NCBI GenBank assembly: GCA_000827265.1
Contig: KN834755.1
Coordinates: 1-64,000 of the forward strand
DNA length: 64,000 bases
From: Collybiopsis luxurians FD-317 M1
Lineage: Eukaryota > Basidiomycota > Agaricomycetes > Agaricales > Omphalotaceae
Direction of reading: 5' to 3'
This document shows, piece by piece, positions 9,962-19,866 of this stretch. Positions within the stretch are counted from its first letter, which is position 1. Every line of letters starts with the position of its first letter. The notes beneath the pieces were generated by a model, which searched no databases, had not been told where the DNA came from, and saw only the letters and a program-made list of their open reading frames with translations. A program made the position numbers and the translations under genes.

Positions 9962-11875
9962 ATGAGCGTCTTGTATTTTCGGCCGACCTATGTCACTCCG
10001 TTGTACTCTATTACCCCCGAACTTGCTCCGAACTACCTAGTTACCATGAATTTTCCAGCCAATCTGACATTGGTGGGGATGGACCCGTTTCTAACAGAAG
10101 AGCAGGCTGCAGAAATACAGCAGGCTCTGCTCAGGGAGCAGCGTATCATCGATAGCTTAGATGCTGAAATCGCGCAGGCTCAAGCTGCCTTGGAAAAGCT
10201 GAAACAACGGCGGAGTGAGTCGCAGAAAGCTGTCTCCATGAATTCCATTCCTTCAGAATCCCAGATGTTGACCATTCGACAAAGTATCGCAGAACATGGG
10301 TCGCGTTTGGAGCAGCTGGAAAAGGAAATTTTAGAAGCAGTGCAAGGTCGAGAAGCGGTCGAAAGCTTGGTCGCTCAAGAAAAGGATTTGCGGAATGGAT
10401 CTTCTCTTTCGACTCTCGAGCACCTCAATACCGAGCTGGAGCAATATCATACTCATATTGCCCATCTGAATCTCGAAAGAGATCGGGTGCAAGCAGACAT
10501 TGAGGCCTTGCAAGTGACAGTGTCACCTATTCGACGACTTCCTCTCGAGATCCTGTCCGAAATATTTGTACACTGCCTTCCCAAAAAGAAATTTATACGT
10601 CCCTCACCTCACGAGCCACCACTACTCCTTACTCAGATATGCAGGAGATGGAGGGACGTAGCAATCTCCACGTCCAAACTTTGGTCCTCTATACTCATCA
10701 CGGTCACCGAACGTTGCCATCCAGATATCTCTCTAGTACAAACCTTCATGGACCGATCCGCTATGCATCCACTTTCTTTTCGAATTAACGAATCCCTCGC
10801 CGACGCAGATTTTACCGGCTCACTGCATTCAGAGGTCTTTGGACTTCTGTGGGCTTCTCATGTTCGCTGGAAGGACATACAGCTAGATTATAGAGACTGG
10901 AGAATGCCAGAGTCTTCCTTGGCAAAGATTGTACAAACACCACCGTCGCTTGAAACCCTATCGTTGCACAGGGAGTACTGGGACTCTGAAGCTTTAGATC
11001 CTCTCCGCCGGTTATCTCATGCGCCTCACTTGCGGAAGATTTCCTGGTCTGGTGTTCTTAAAGGTTATCCCAACCCGGCAGATATCATGCCTCTGGAATC
11101 GTTGCAGAAGCTGAGTCTGGATCATACCCTGACAAAAGCCGATTTTATGCAGAATCTTCGTCGCTCCACACAACTTGTCTCCTGTACACTTTCTGTTTAT
11201 CTCGCATCGCCAATCGGAGTCGACCCTGATGCTGCCAACGTTCGTCTCACTTTCCCAAATCTGAAGTCTTTTGATATCACCACGGATGCTGCTGATGAGC
11301 AGATCTTCGACGTCCTAGAGCTTCCTTCGTTGGAAACGCTGAGAATATCGAACTTGATTGACCTGGGAAGGACTGAGAGCCGCTTCTGGTCGTTATCAGC
11401 ATTCAAGGAGTTACACCTGCGATCCCGTTTCTCCCTGAATGAATTAGATCTCTCAGGTACCGACATCAAGCCGGGGGAACTGCTCCAAGTCTTGCGCATG
11501 TTCACGGATACGCTCCAAACTTTAAATCTTTCAAATGACCACACAGAGCATGCGTGCGTCGACGATGTCGTTTTGCAGGAGCTCACGCTAGTCGCCGGCC
11601 GGCAGCTCTTGTGTTCCAATCTGCAATATATCAAACTTTGGGGCTGCATGTCGTCGTCGGATGGACTGGTCTCGGATATGCTCGAGTCGAGATGGTCTCT
11701 AGAGAGGAGGGATCATGATGGTCGGGTGCAGCTTCGAGTTGTGATGGTCATGTTCAGGGACGACGAATTGCACCCCGTTGATCATGCGCGGTTGAAGAAG
11801 CTCAATGAGAAGCGAATCGGGTTGACTGTAATTAGAAGAACGACCGCATTGCCAAGAAATTCACGCGATCTGTAG
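9962..11875 (+). CDS. F-box-like domain protein with N-terminal coiled coil
   Basis: This is a single-exon frame of 637 codons from 9962. In-frame ATGs at 10046 and 10079 are equally possible starts. The one at 10079 begins MDPFLTEEQAAEIQQALL, which resembles the usual start of this agaric family, so the true protein may be about 40 residues shorter. A coiled coil rich in Glu, Gln and Leu covers roughly residues 45-185. The F-box-like segment begins PIRRLPLEILSEIFVHCLP and continues with LTQICRRWRDVAISTSKLWSSI. The rest is an irregular Leu-rich, probably LRR-like, substrate-recognition region. Such proteins are expected to link SCF ubiquitin ligases to unknown targets. They form large, fast-evolving families in agaricomycetes, so no ortholog name is given. 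Confidence 0.88.
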   Translation: MSVLYFRPTYVTPLYSITPELAPNYLVTMNFPANLTLVGMDPFLTEEQAAEIQQALLREQRIIDSLDAEIAQAQAALEKLKQRRSESQKAVSMNSIPSESQMLTIRQSIAEHGSRLEQLEKEILEAVQGREAVESLVAQEKDLRNGSSLSTLEHLNTELEQYHTHIAHLNLERDRVQADIEALQVTVSPIRRLPLEILSEIFVHCLPKKKFIRPSPHEPPLLLTQICRRWRDVAISTSKLWSSILITVTERCHPDISLVQTFMDRSAMHPLSFRINESLADADFTGSLHSEVFGLLWASHVRWKDIQLDYRDWRMPESSLAKIVQTPPSLETLSLHREYWDSEALDPLRRLSHAPHLRKISWSGVLKGYPNPADIMPLESLQKLSLDHTLTKADFMQNLRRSTQLVSCTLSVYLASPIGVDPDAANVRLTFPNLKSFDITTDAADEQIFDVLELPSLETLRISNLIDLGRTESRFWSLSAFKELHLRSRFSLNELDLSGTDIKPGELLQVLRMFTDTLQTLNLSNDHTEHACVDDVVLQELTLVAGRQLLCSNLQYIKLWGCMSSSDGLVSDMLESRWSLERRDHDGRVQLRVVMVMFRDDELHPVDHARLKKLNEKRIGLTVIRRTTALPRNSRDL

Positions 11876-12291
11876 GATATATAGTATGATAATCTTGGAT
11901 AGACATAGTGTATATGTCCGCAGCTTAACCCCAGTGTTTATTTTCTTCCGCCCGGAACAAGAGACCATACAAAGGTCGCGTTGTGTTATACGTGTACTTC
12001 ACAGCCAAACGCTATTGAGACAAGTTCGAATGGCTCTCTCAGCGTATTCCCCTCTGTCATATCACGTCACAGCCCAATAATCAACGAAGTTAAGAACGCT
12101 ACTACTATACAAAAACAAGCAGTAAAATACGTAAATATAAGTGTCCAAATGTAAGCAATATCCTTGAAAACGGTTCGATGTAAGTATAAAGTCGGGGTAT
12201 TTAAGAGCAGTCCGGGATAGTAATGTCTTTGAGAGTTTTGCTAAAGACGATAGTGAGTATGCAGAGAAGGAACAGCAAGATCTTTCAGTGC
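11876..12291. other. convergent intergenic region
   Basis: This holds the 3' ends of the F-box and GH17 genes. Short frames on both strands carry no recognisable protein. Confidence 0.5.
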
Positions 12292-14340
12292 TCACTTTGA
12301 GTAAAATAGACCCCAATAACCCTCAACACCACCGAATTCTTCCAGCTTCCAGACCTCGTCAAATGCCTGCCGGGTGGGATAAGAAAAGCGTTGAGGAACA
12401 AATTCGGAGAAAAGACAAAAACACGGCACGTACCTCGAAAAAGTAGTATTCCGTGCCGTTTGCATTCGCTTGACATAGGAAGGTATTGAGGAAGATCTAT
12501 GAAAAGAATCGATCGATCATGCAGGACACCCGTCGAACATTGGACAAAACGCACCTGCAGGTTGGCTTCCGTAGCGTTGGACGGCCCATTAGTTTCATTC
12601 CCAGCGTCAGTCGAGTTCTAGAAGAACTAGGATCAGTCTCTTGGAAGCCTGCAGACCACACTCGAACCCACAGTTGGCCAACCAGTCTCAGCGATCGACA
12701 TGGACGGTTTGTTCGACAGGCCGTCCGCCAATTCGACGTCGTTTTGTTGGAAGAAGTCCCACGTCCAACCAGCAGCGTCATCGATGCTGACATTTGCGAA
12801 CCACGGATGAACATTGGCCAACTACAAGAATAGAGAAAAAAGAAGTTGGAGCAATCTGATGAAATCGAGATAAGACTTTGGGGTCCTTACACCATAGTCG
12901 ACATCTTCGAGGACCAGGTTGTTGAAGTACGCGCCGGCGTCAGAATTGCCAACAGGAAGAGAGACACTGATATTGGAGAGCAAGGTTTTTGTGTCGTTGA
13001 CTATTCAAAATCATAGTAAGAAGCATGAAAAAACCCGACGCTGAAATACGCACTGAATGCTATCAAGATTTCAGCTCCTTCATTCCCAACAGAAGAATTG
13101 GGATCATCGCCGCCGCCATTGTCATCGAGATAGCTAGAAAAAGAGAATCAGAATCATATCAGAAATAAAATCGAACCGCAGATTCCTCACTCCAAAATAA
13201 ACTCATTGCCGACTGTGACGCCGATGATATTGTCAGTACCGTATGTTTGAATAGCATTCTCCAGTTCGAGGGCTTGCCGCTCGTATCTATTTGCGGTCCC
13301 CGTAAGATTCTATCTTTAGCAATTTCTGCAAGATATGAATCACTTACGCAGAGCCATTGTCAGTTGCAATAGGATAGTTTGCGATAATGACGGACATGTT
13401 GACTTTAGTCTGCTTGATAGCTTCGAGCTACGTAAATTCCACTTGTTGTCAGCGGTGAATCTATTTTTAACATTCTGCGTGTACTCACCACGAGCGCAGA
13501 CTGGTTGCAGTCGGCTCCGTACAGGCGAACACGCTGCAGGGAAAAGAAATGAACATACAGAGTTCTTCGAGTAAGCGATTGCAAACTTACGGTAGTCAAT
13601 TGAGAGAGTAGCTGTATGTCAGTAATGACATCCGCTAACACGATGATCAGCCCTGGGGGCGTTCCGGAGACAAGGAGGCTATAACTTACCTAACGAGTTC
13701 CCGCAGTCGGGCAGCTGAGAGCCAGCTGGCGTATATGCGATACCGTAGAATGATTGTTTGAGTCTAGAGTCCTTGGTAAATTTACTGGGATCATTAGGAT
13801 CACTGTTAGTGACGCTGGAGCCGGAGGATGACGATGAGCTAGAGGAGCTAGTGCTGTTCTTCTTAGACAGAGTGACACCGAGCGCAACAGCAACCGCAAT
13901 TACGACGGCCAGGACGAGGCCTCCTATGACCTGTAAACATTTTTCAGGAACCGTAATCAACCGTTTCAAATGCACACAGCACTCACGAAGTAACGCGTTT
14001 TCTTGCTTTTAGACGGAGCCTTTTCCATCCAGGTATCGTTAGTGGATTCACCTCTTCGGTCGCCAAAGTGTGGCCGTCTGGGAGTGTCGGTGTATGGGGT
14101 GTCTGCGTAAGGAGTGTTTAGCGCCGCAGAAGATTCTCCTCCTGCGGAATTGGCGCCGAGCCTAGGGCTCAGTGGGATATCGGAAGGAGTGGCGTTGCCG
14201 GTTTGGCGATGTGCAGGCTGCAAATCAAGTGAGACTTCTTGAACTAGTACTAGCGTGGTTAAAGAACTACTCACTGAAGCAGAATCATAATACTCTTGAA
14301 TTTCGAGGTGAGAGTCAGGATGATCTCTATATCCAGACAT
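12292..14340 (-). CDS. membrane-anchored glycoside hydrolase family 17 (beta-1,3-glucan acting)
   Basis: This is a type II membrane protein expected to hydrolyse or remodel cell-wall beta-1,3-glucan. The ATG at 14340 starts a cytosolic tail of about 110 residues with repeats (TPYADTPYTDTP) and a basic stretch (KAPSKSKKTRYF). One transmembrane helix follows (VIGGLVLAVVIAVAVALGVT), then a Ser-rich stalk and the GH17 domain starting LKQSFYGIAYTPAGSQLPDC. Further landmarks are DVITDIQLLSQLTT, RVRLYGADCNQS, VTVGNEFIL with the acid/base Glu, YGLANVHPWFANVS, and SIAETGWP with the nucleophile Glu. The end is VEGYWGLFYSK. The region after ETGWPT resumes at an AACTCGACTG exon as NSTDAGNETNG, giving likely N-glycosylation sites. 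At least nine GT-AG introns are required. The family also contains transglycosylases, so hydrolysis versus transfer is open. Confidence 0.93.
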
Positions 14341-14753
14341 AGTGAACTAGAACGGGAAAAGTAACGGGAAGGGAATGAAGGAATATGGAATTTGAGAAGT
14401 TTGAGAAGACTCCTGGACGATGAGGAGAACGAGGATGAGGAGAACGAGGATGAGGAGGGGAAGGTGAGAGTGAGAGTAAAAGTCCAGGCACTACCGGGTC
14501 TTTTTACCCACTCACTGCAAATCGTTCTAACATTAGCTGCGCCGCAATTTCTAAAATTACCGATTGTTCGCAAAGTTGATAAAAATAGTCCGTAGACTGT
14601 AGGTACATGTAAGCTAGTAGACAAAAGTCCATGGACCACACCAATCTAGAAAAAATACTATAAAGAGCGACCTACGCAAAAATCCATGCTGCCAGACGGG
14701 GTATGAGGGACATGAGCAGAATAAAATACAAGGCGAATACTACAATTATACCA
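14341..14753. other. intergenic region between GH17 promoter and RhoGAP 3' end
   Basis: This is promoter sequence for the GH17 gene. It includes a GAGGA/GAACGAGGATGAG low-complexity tract at about 14415-14465 that gives a run of acidic codons on one strand. I do not consider it coding. Confidence 0.5.
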
Positions 14754-16800
14754 TTAACTTTCCTTACCACTAGATGATTCATGTGTATGTGAAGAGGTCC
14801 CGGCTTTATGGCTACCGGGATGTGATGATGAGGCCCGTTTCTGCTTCCGCAAGACTCGCCGGGCCTCGCGTTCTGTTGCGGTTGAGTCCGACGGTGCTTT
14901 CCGCCCTGAAGGAAGAGTCCTACTCCGTGTGACGCCTGCGGCTCCCCCTCCTTCCTGATCACCTGCAAGAGGACTTTCCGTTACCGGGGAGAGATCTCCT
15001 TGTGAAGCTGCAGCTGCAGGTCTACGAGGTTCTAGAGAAAACCCGGTTAAAAATTGAGTGTAGCACGCTAACGGAATATCACGCACCAGTAGTCGTTTTC
15101 CTCCGTGAAATTTGGCTGACCAGCTTCCATCCTCCACTGCCTTGTTGTTCGTCGTCCGAACTTGGAAACACTGTAACGTCCTCTGACGATACTGCCGAAG
15201 TTGGTGATCCAGGCTCATTTGGTGGTGGGGGAGGAATATCCAGCATGAACCAGTCTTGCTGAGCGATTAGAAATTCTAATACTCTCTGGCTGAGTGCATG
15301 TTCTTTCGGACTCATTTCGTGATCTGGATGTGAAATTAAACCGGGTCTAAATATCACGGCTAAATCTGTAGAAAACGTTGAGCCACTCAATCTAGATATA
15401 AAAATGATGCCGTACTCGTAGCGGTCATTAAGTTTATGTCGGATTTTCGTGCAAAGACTGATAGCAAATCGAGAACATATAGCAGGAGGTATTGGTTGGC
15501 TCGGGACATCTCTCGTATTAGTCGTTTGTACGTGGTTATTACTTCTTCTTGATTGAATGGTTCTTTCGCTGCACCAGGATATGAGAGTCGTCATGTGTGT
15601 CGAAACGAAAAATCATACCTAATGCGTCTCGAAACTGAAGTATCGAGGGACGAATGAGCGGACATAAAGGGGGGTTAGGAATGATATCTTACACCGTGGT
15701 ACATATCGTAGGGTATCACAGGTTCCTAGGACATTATACGTCGTGAATATACAAGACGGATCAACATTAGAATAGAGCTTACGGGCATCTGTGTAAGGTA
15801 CCGCCGAAAGACACTGGCGACGTCATGGGCCGTATACGGAGATTGCTTCCAATCCAGAGATTTGCCGTACTAAAACATCCATGAAGGCCGCTCAGAACAA
15901 AGAAAAGTTGAAGTACGCACTCGTGGTGGTGTTTCAAAAAGGGCTTGGAGCTCCCTCATCCGCTTAGCAGATCCATTCACGCGAAATACACCTTCCACCT
16001 CCGTTGCTGTACAATGGGATTGACGAAATCAAGACATTGCTTGAGGGGGATAAGAGAGCTCAGTACCGTTCTCCTTGAGATAAAGCCCACTAAGGAAGAG
16101 CCTATTAGATTTTGGGCACAGGCTAACAATTCAGATGTACGTACCACTTGGCAACAACTACGGGGATGTATCCCCACACATAGAGCTCGCCATTAGCATT
16201 TGCTGTAGATATTTGAACACTAGCATATTTCAGGCTCTCCTTCAAGGGCTTCCCAAATACAGTGTTTTGGACTTCATCTGCAATGTTGGAGTAAACTTCA
16301 GGGGATCCACCAACGTCATTAACCGAATACAGACCCTTGCCCTCGCCGTCTCGCTTTGCCTTTTGAGCAGAGGTAAAGTTGCTCCACCAAGCCTTCAAAT
16401 GAGCCTTTGTGGGCGGGCTCTGTGGAGTTTCTGGAACCATTTGACGGGAGGATTGAGATGAAGAGGGGATTACTGGATCAGTGATACTGCGACCTATTGT
16501 AGCTGATTGTTGGGTACGCTTCTTGAAAGGCCAGAAAGAACGTTTAGGTGGGCGCGAAGCCAGTATAGGGTCCAATTTATCGATGCAGAAATACAAAAAT
16601 GTACTTGAAAGTGTAGTGTAGAGGGGATAGAACAAGGTGTGACACGTGATCTCACTCCGTTGGAGATTCGACAAGTCCAACGTCACTGCCCCGGACCTTC
16701 CCAGGTTCCTCCATCCCCGCAAGCGCCCTGTAGCAGCGTTGCAGTGAAACGCATAAATATCTGTATGATGGAAACCCGAATTTACAAAGTATCTAGACAT
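14754..16800 (-). CDS. RhoGAP-domain protein (Rho GTPase-activating protein)
   Basis: This protein is expected to stimulate GTP hydrolysis by a Rho-family GTPase in polarity or cytoskeletal control. The coding segments run KAHLKAWWSNFTSAQKAK, FGKPLKESLKYASVQIS and YVWGYIPVVVAKC. Next come EVEGVFRVNGSAKRMRELQ, which holds the arginine finger Arg, and DWKQSPYTAHDVASVFRRYL, then LAVIFRPGLISHPDHEMSP. The tail is Ser/Pro-rich (VTRSRTLPSGRK, EREARRVLRKQKR) and ends at 14754. These match a complete RhoGAP fold over about 190 residues. The N-terminus is uncertain: SRPPKRSFWPFKKRT near 16540 looks coding, but the next in-frame ATG is at 16800. A short first exon upstream of about 16600 may be the real start. 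At least seven introns are present. The stop of the neighbouring GMC gene is at 16830, so the spacing is very tight. Confidence 0.85.
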
Positions 16801-16829
16801 TGAAAAGCGGAATGCACACGACCTGTCAA

Positions 16830-19499
16830 CTATACACGTCCTTTGATCTCCTCGGCCAACTTCTCGGCGGCTGCAAAACACGCGGCAGCCTGCTCAAGCA
16901 ATTAGCAGTTAGCTAGGTGAATTGACAGACGTTCATACCGGATGTCCAGATACAATCCAAGGAAAGAAGGATGCGTCACATACTCGAAGTCCCTTAATTC
17001 CGTATACCCTCAAACGTGCATCGACAACGCCACCTTCTTCCTCGGGAGCCATTCGACAAGTGCTTGAAGGATGGTATACTGTCTGTACACGCTCTCTGAC
17101 AAGATCCACTAATTCAGCATGAGTTTTCCCAAGCAATCCTTGATCCAAATCGGCCCGAGAAAAGTCGTGGTCGAGGTATGGCTCAAAAGCCCGCGCTCGG
17201 GCTATGCGAAGACAGATATAAACCCCCCGAACGAGTTTTTCGAGGTCATTAGAATCTTTCAAATAGCTAAAAGGGACGTAAATAGTAATCGCGTTGGAAA
17301 CACTCGGCACACTCACTTTGGGTCAACGCTGGGAAGATCGAACGGGTTGTTTGATTTCAAACGGACCTCGCCTCGGCTGGTCGGTCTAGAATAGAAATTA
17401 TTAGTGTTGAACATCGGCGCTGGTATGAAATTTTACCTGAGCAGGTAACAATGCAACGCCCTAGTGTGCACATCGAACCACGTACGACCGAGCTCAAGGA
17501 AACCGAAAGGCGTGACGAAGATTTCTAGATCTGGACTATTCGAACTGGATGTAGAATCGGTGCACGAAAACTCGGAAGTATTACCATATCCCGAGAGCAG
17601 ATGAGGGTCATCGGAACGCACAAAAGCCGCAGCTTCTCCAAACTATGTACGTATAGATGACTTCTGTAGTGATAGCGGGTTCGAGCACATCAAGTACTCA
17701 CATTCATAGCGAAGGGGCCACCCAATCCTAATTGATATTGGACTCCCGCAGCCAAAAGCCGATAGACATCCATAAAACTCTGAGGTCTTAAGAATCTCGC
17801 AGACTCGTTCCGTTTGTCTTTAAAGTTGAGGTCAACAGATGGGTGATCGACTAGATTGGCTCCAACGCCAGGGAGATCATGGATGACCGGTATGCCATGC
17901 TCTTGGAGATGTGTACTAGGGCCGATCCCAGAAAGCATCAGAATCTGGATATCGACATGAACAGGTTTAAGTCTCATATCAGTAAGGAGCGCTTACATGG
18001 GGAGTATGAACTGCGCCTGCGCTGTGAACCGAAGTCCTAATCAGTAGACGTACAGCTAATCTGGAATGAAGAACGCATACGAAACAATGACTTCCTTTCT
18101 CGCTCTCGATCGATACAGCGCTCCCATTTGCTTGAGAGTATTTGCATACGAGTACTCTACTCCGATTGCACGCAGTTCCCCATCTGTCCTGTCGAAGATG
18201 ATACGAGTAACATGAGCGTGAATAGCAACTTTGAGGTTTGGCCGAGCGAGAACTTTGGGTGTGAGATAAGCCACTTCCGAAGAGACACGTTCGAGTTTCT
18301 CGTCGATATAGGTCACTAAAGGGAATGTATGAGAGCAGTGGCTTCGTTTCGTGTGCGTATCTTACTCATCTATCAGAGTTGTTGAGTCGCGTTCGGAAAT
18401 GAGACTGAAGACATACCCTGCTAACACCCATCGTTCCTTTAGGGCCATTAAAATCTGGTGTAAAGGGGATCCCGAGCTCGACACAAGAGTTGATAAACGC
18501 CTGAGCAGAATTAGTGATGGTACTGAAGTACCCGACTCGTATGGGTCCATCGTTTCCTCGAACGCTTGCGTCTACTCGAGGATACCTGGAATCTGGAACG
18601 TATTTTTCAAATTTGTTGAAATATCTTTGTAAGGATTGAGCGCAGAACATGGACGGTGGAGATACGAATCAACCAACCGTCGAAAATTCTTCCAGGACCA
18701 AGATTCATCCTTCATAAACGTGCCCCATTCATCGTAATCTTCTGGCGCTCCGTACTGAGCCCTGCAAATTGAGAAATAAATACTTTTGAATTAACAGTGT
18801 ACACAGGACGTACATTGACGCGTTCATAGATGAGCAACCACCCAACATCTTCGCTGTACGACCCGTTAGAAGAGTGGATAATAAGCCTTTTGAAAACTCA
18901 CCCCGGGGCCAAAACTTCTTTCTCCCATTAGCGTAAAGCTGAGGTTCAGAATAAAATGGAAAGCAATGGTTGGATAAGAAAAGCCTTCCATAAGCCGACG
19001 GCATTCGACTGGCCGCCAGAGCGCGTCCACTTGAAAGCAGAATCGGGACAATTGAGGATTGCTTGAAGGAGAGTATGCTTACCTTCCACCGGCTTCTAGA
19101 AGGAGAACTCTCTTTGAGGGATCCTCGCTTAGCCGTGAAGCTGCAGGTCGTTGACAATCATATCAATCGCTACAAACTGAAATGGACGAGCCTAGTACAC
19201 ATCCAGAAGTCCCTGATAAAAAGTCAGCGAGGGGTTAGACACAAGCAAATCGCGGTACCTCCTCCAACGATGATATAGTCGAACTCATCTCTGGGGTCAA
19301 TGCCGAACTGAGTACCAACTTCGGATAAGTCGGTTATGAGTTTCCCGGATCGTTTTCTCGACTTTGTTGCCCATCGGTGTCGCAGAACAATAAACAGAGC
19401 AAATATTCCTGCGCCTCCGAGGATTGAGGCGGCTCGCGGGTTAATCTTGAGAAAGGATACAACTTTGTCGAGATGACTTGAGCTGAAGAGGCGATCCAT
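16830..19499 (-). CDS. GMC oxidoreductase A, N-terminally membrane-anchored
   Basis: This is an FAD-dependent alcohol oxidase or dehydrogenase of the glucose-methanol-choline family. The substrate is unknown. The ATG at 19499 starts a leader with a hydrophobic helix ([16 protein letters not shown]) followed by [10 protein letters not shown], suggesting a membrane anchor. The FAD-binding motif is [10 protein letters not shown], completed by splicing to [20 protein letters not shown]. Later landmarks are [74 protein letters not shown] with the catalytic His, and FPWIVSGHP with the second active-site His. The tail [12 protein letters not shown] ends at a TAG (16830-16832). Keeping frame after GCVL needs a 51-bp GC-AG intron at 19141-19191. 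At least twelve introns are present. A paralog lies 2.9 kb away. Confidence 0.9.
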
Positions 19500-19866
19500 G
19501 GTTGAATGTGGGGGAGCTATGAGACTGTCTTCAATTGCATTATAGGCTATTATAGACATCCGGTTCCTATCTTGATCATTTGACTGCCCAAGGTCTCAAG
19601 GGACTGATGAACTCCATAGGGAAATTAAGCACTGTGAAACGCGCACATGCATTTGCGAAGCTCAGTTTATTTTCCAAGACTTGTACGACGCGTGCAGGGA
19701 TCAGTCAAAAGACCAAGTTGAGCGGGGGCCGAGCTTAGCGCCTGACACGATCACGTGCCTTGTTCATTTCCTGGCGCTTATTCGTGGTTGAAGTTGAACT
19801 TGCCTCTCACTAGACGACTGCCATAGCCTTGCAAGTTACGACCTACAACGTTCACGCTGAATCAGA
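19500..19866. promoter_or_regulatory. shared divergent promoter, GMC A / formin-type GBD gene
   Basis: These 367 bp separate two divergent start codons, so both promoters lie here. CACGTG occurs near 19753, a core that bHLH factors bind. No coding signal is present except a possible upstream in-frame extension of GMC A to 19559. Confidence 0.5.
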
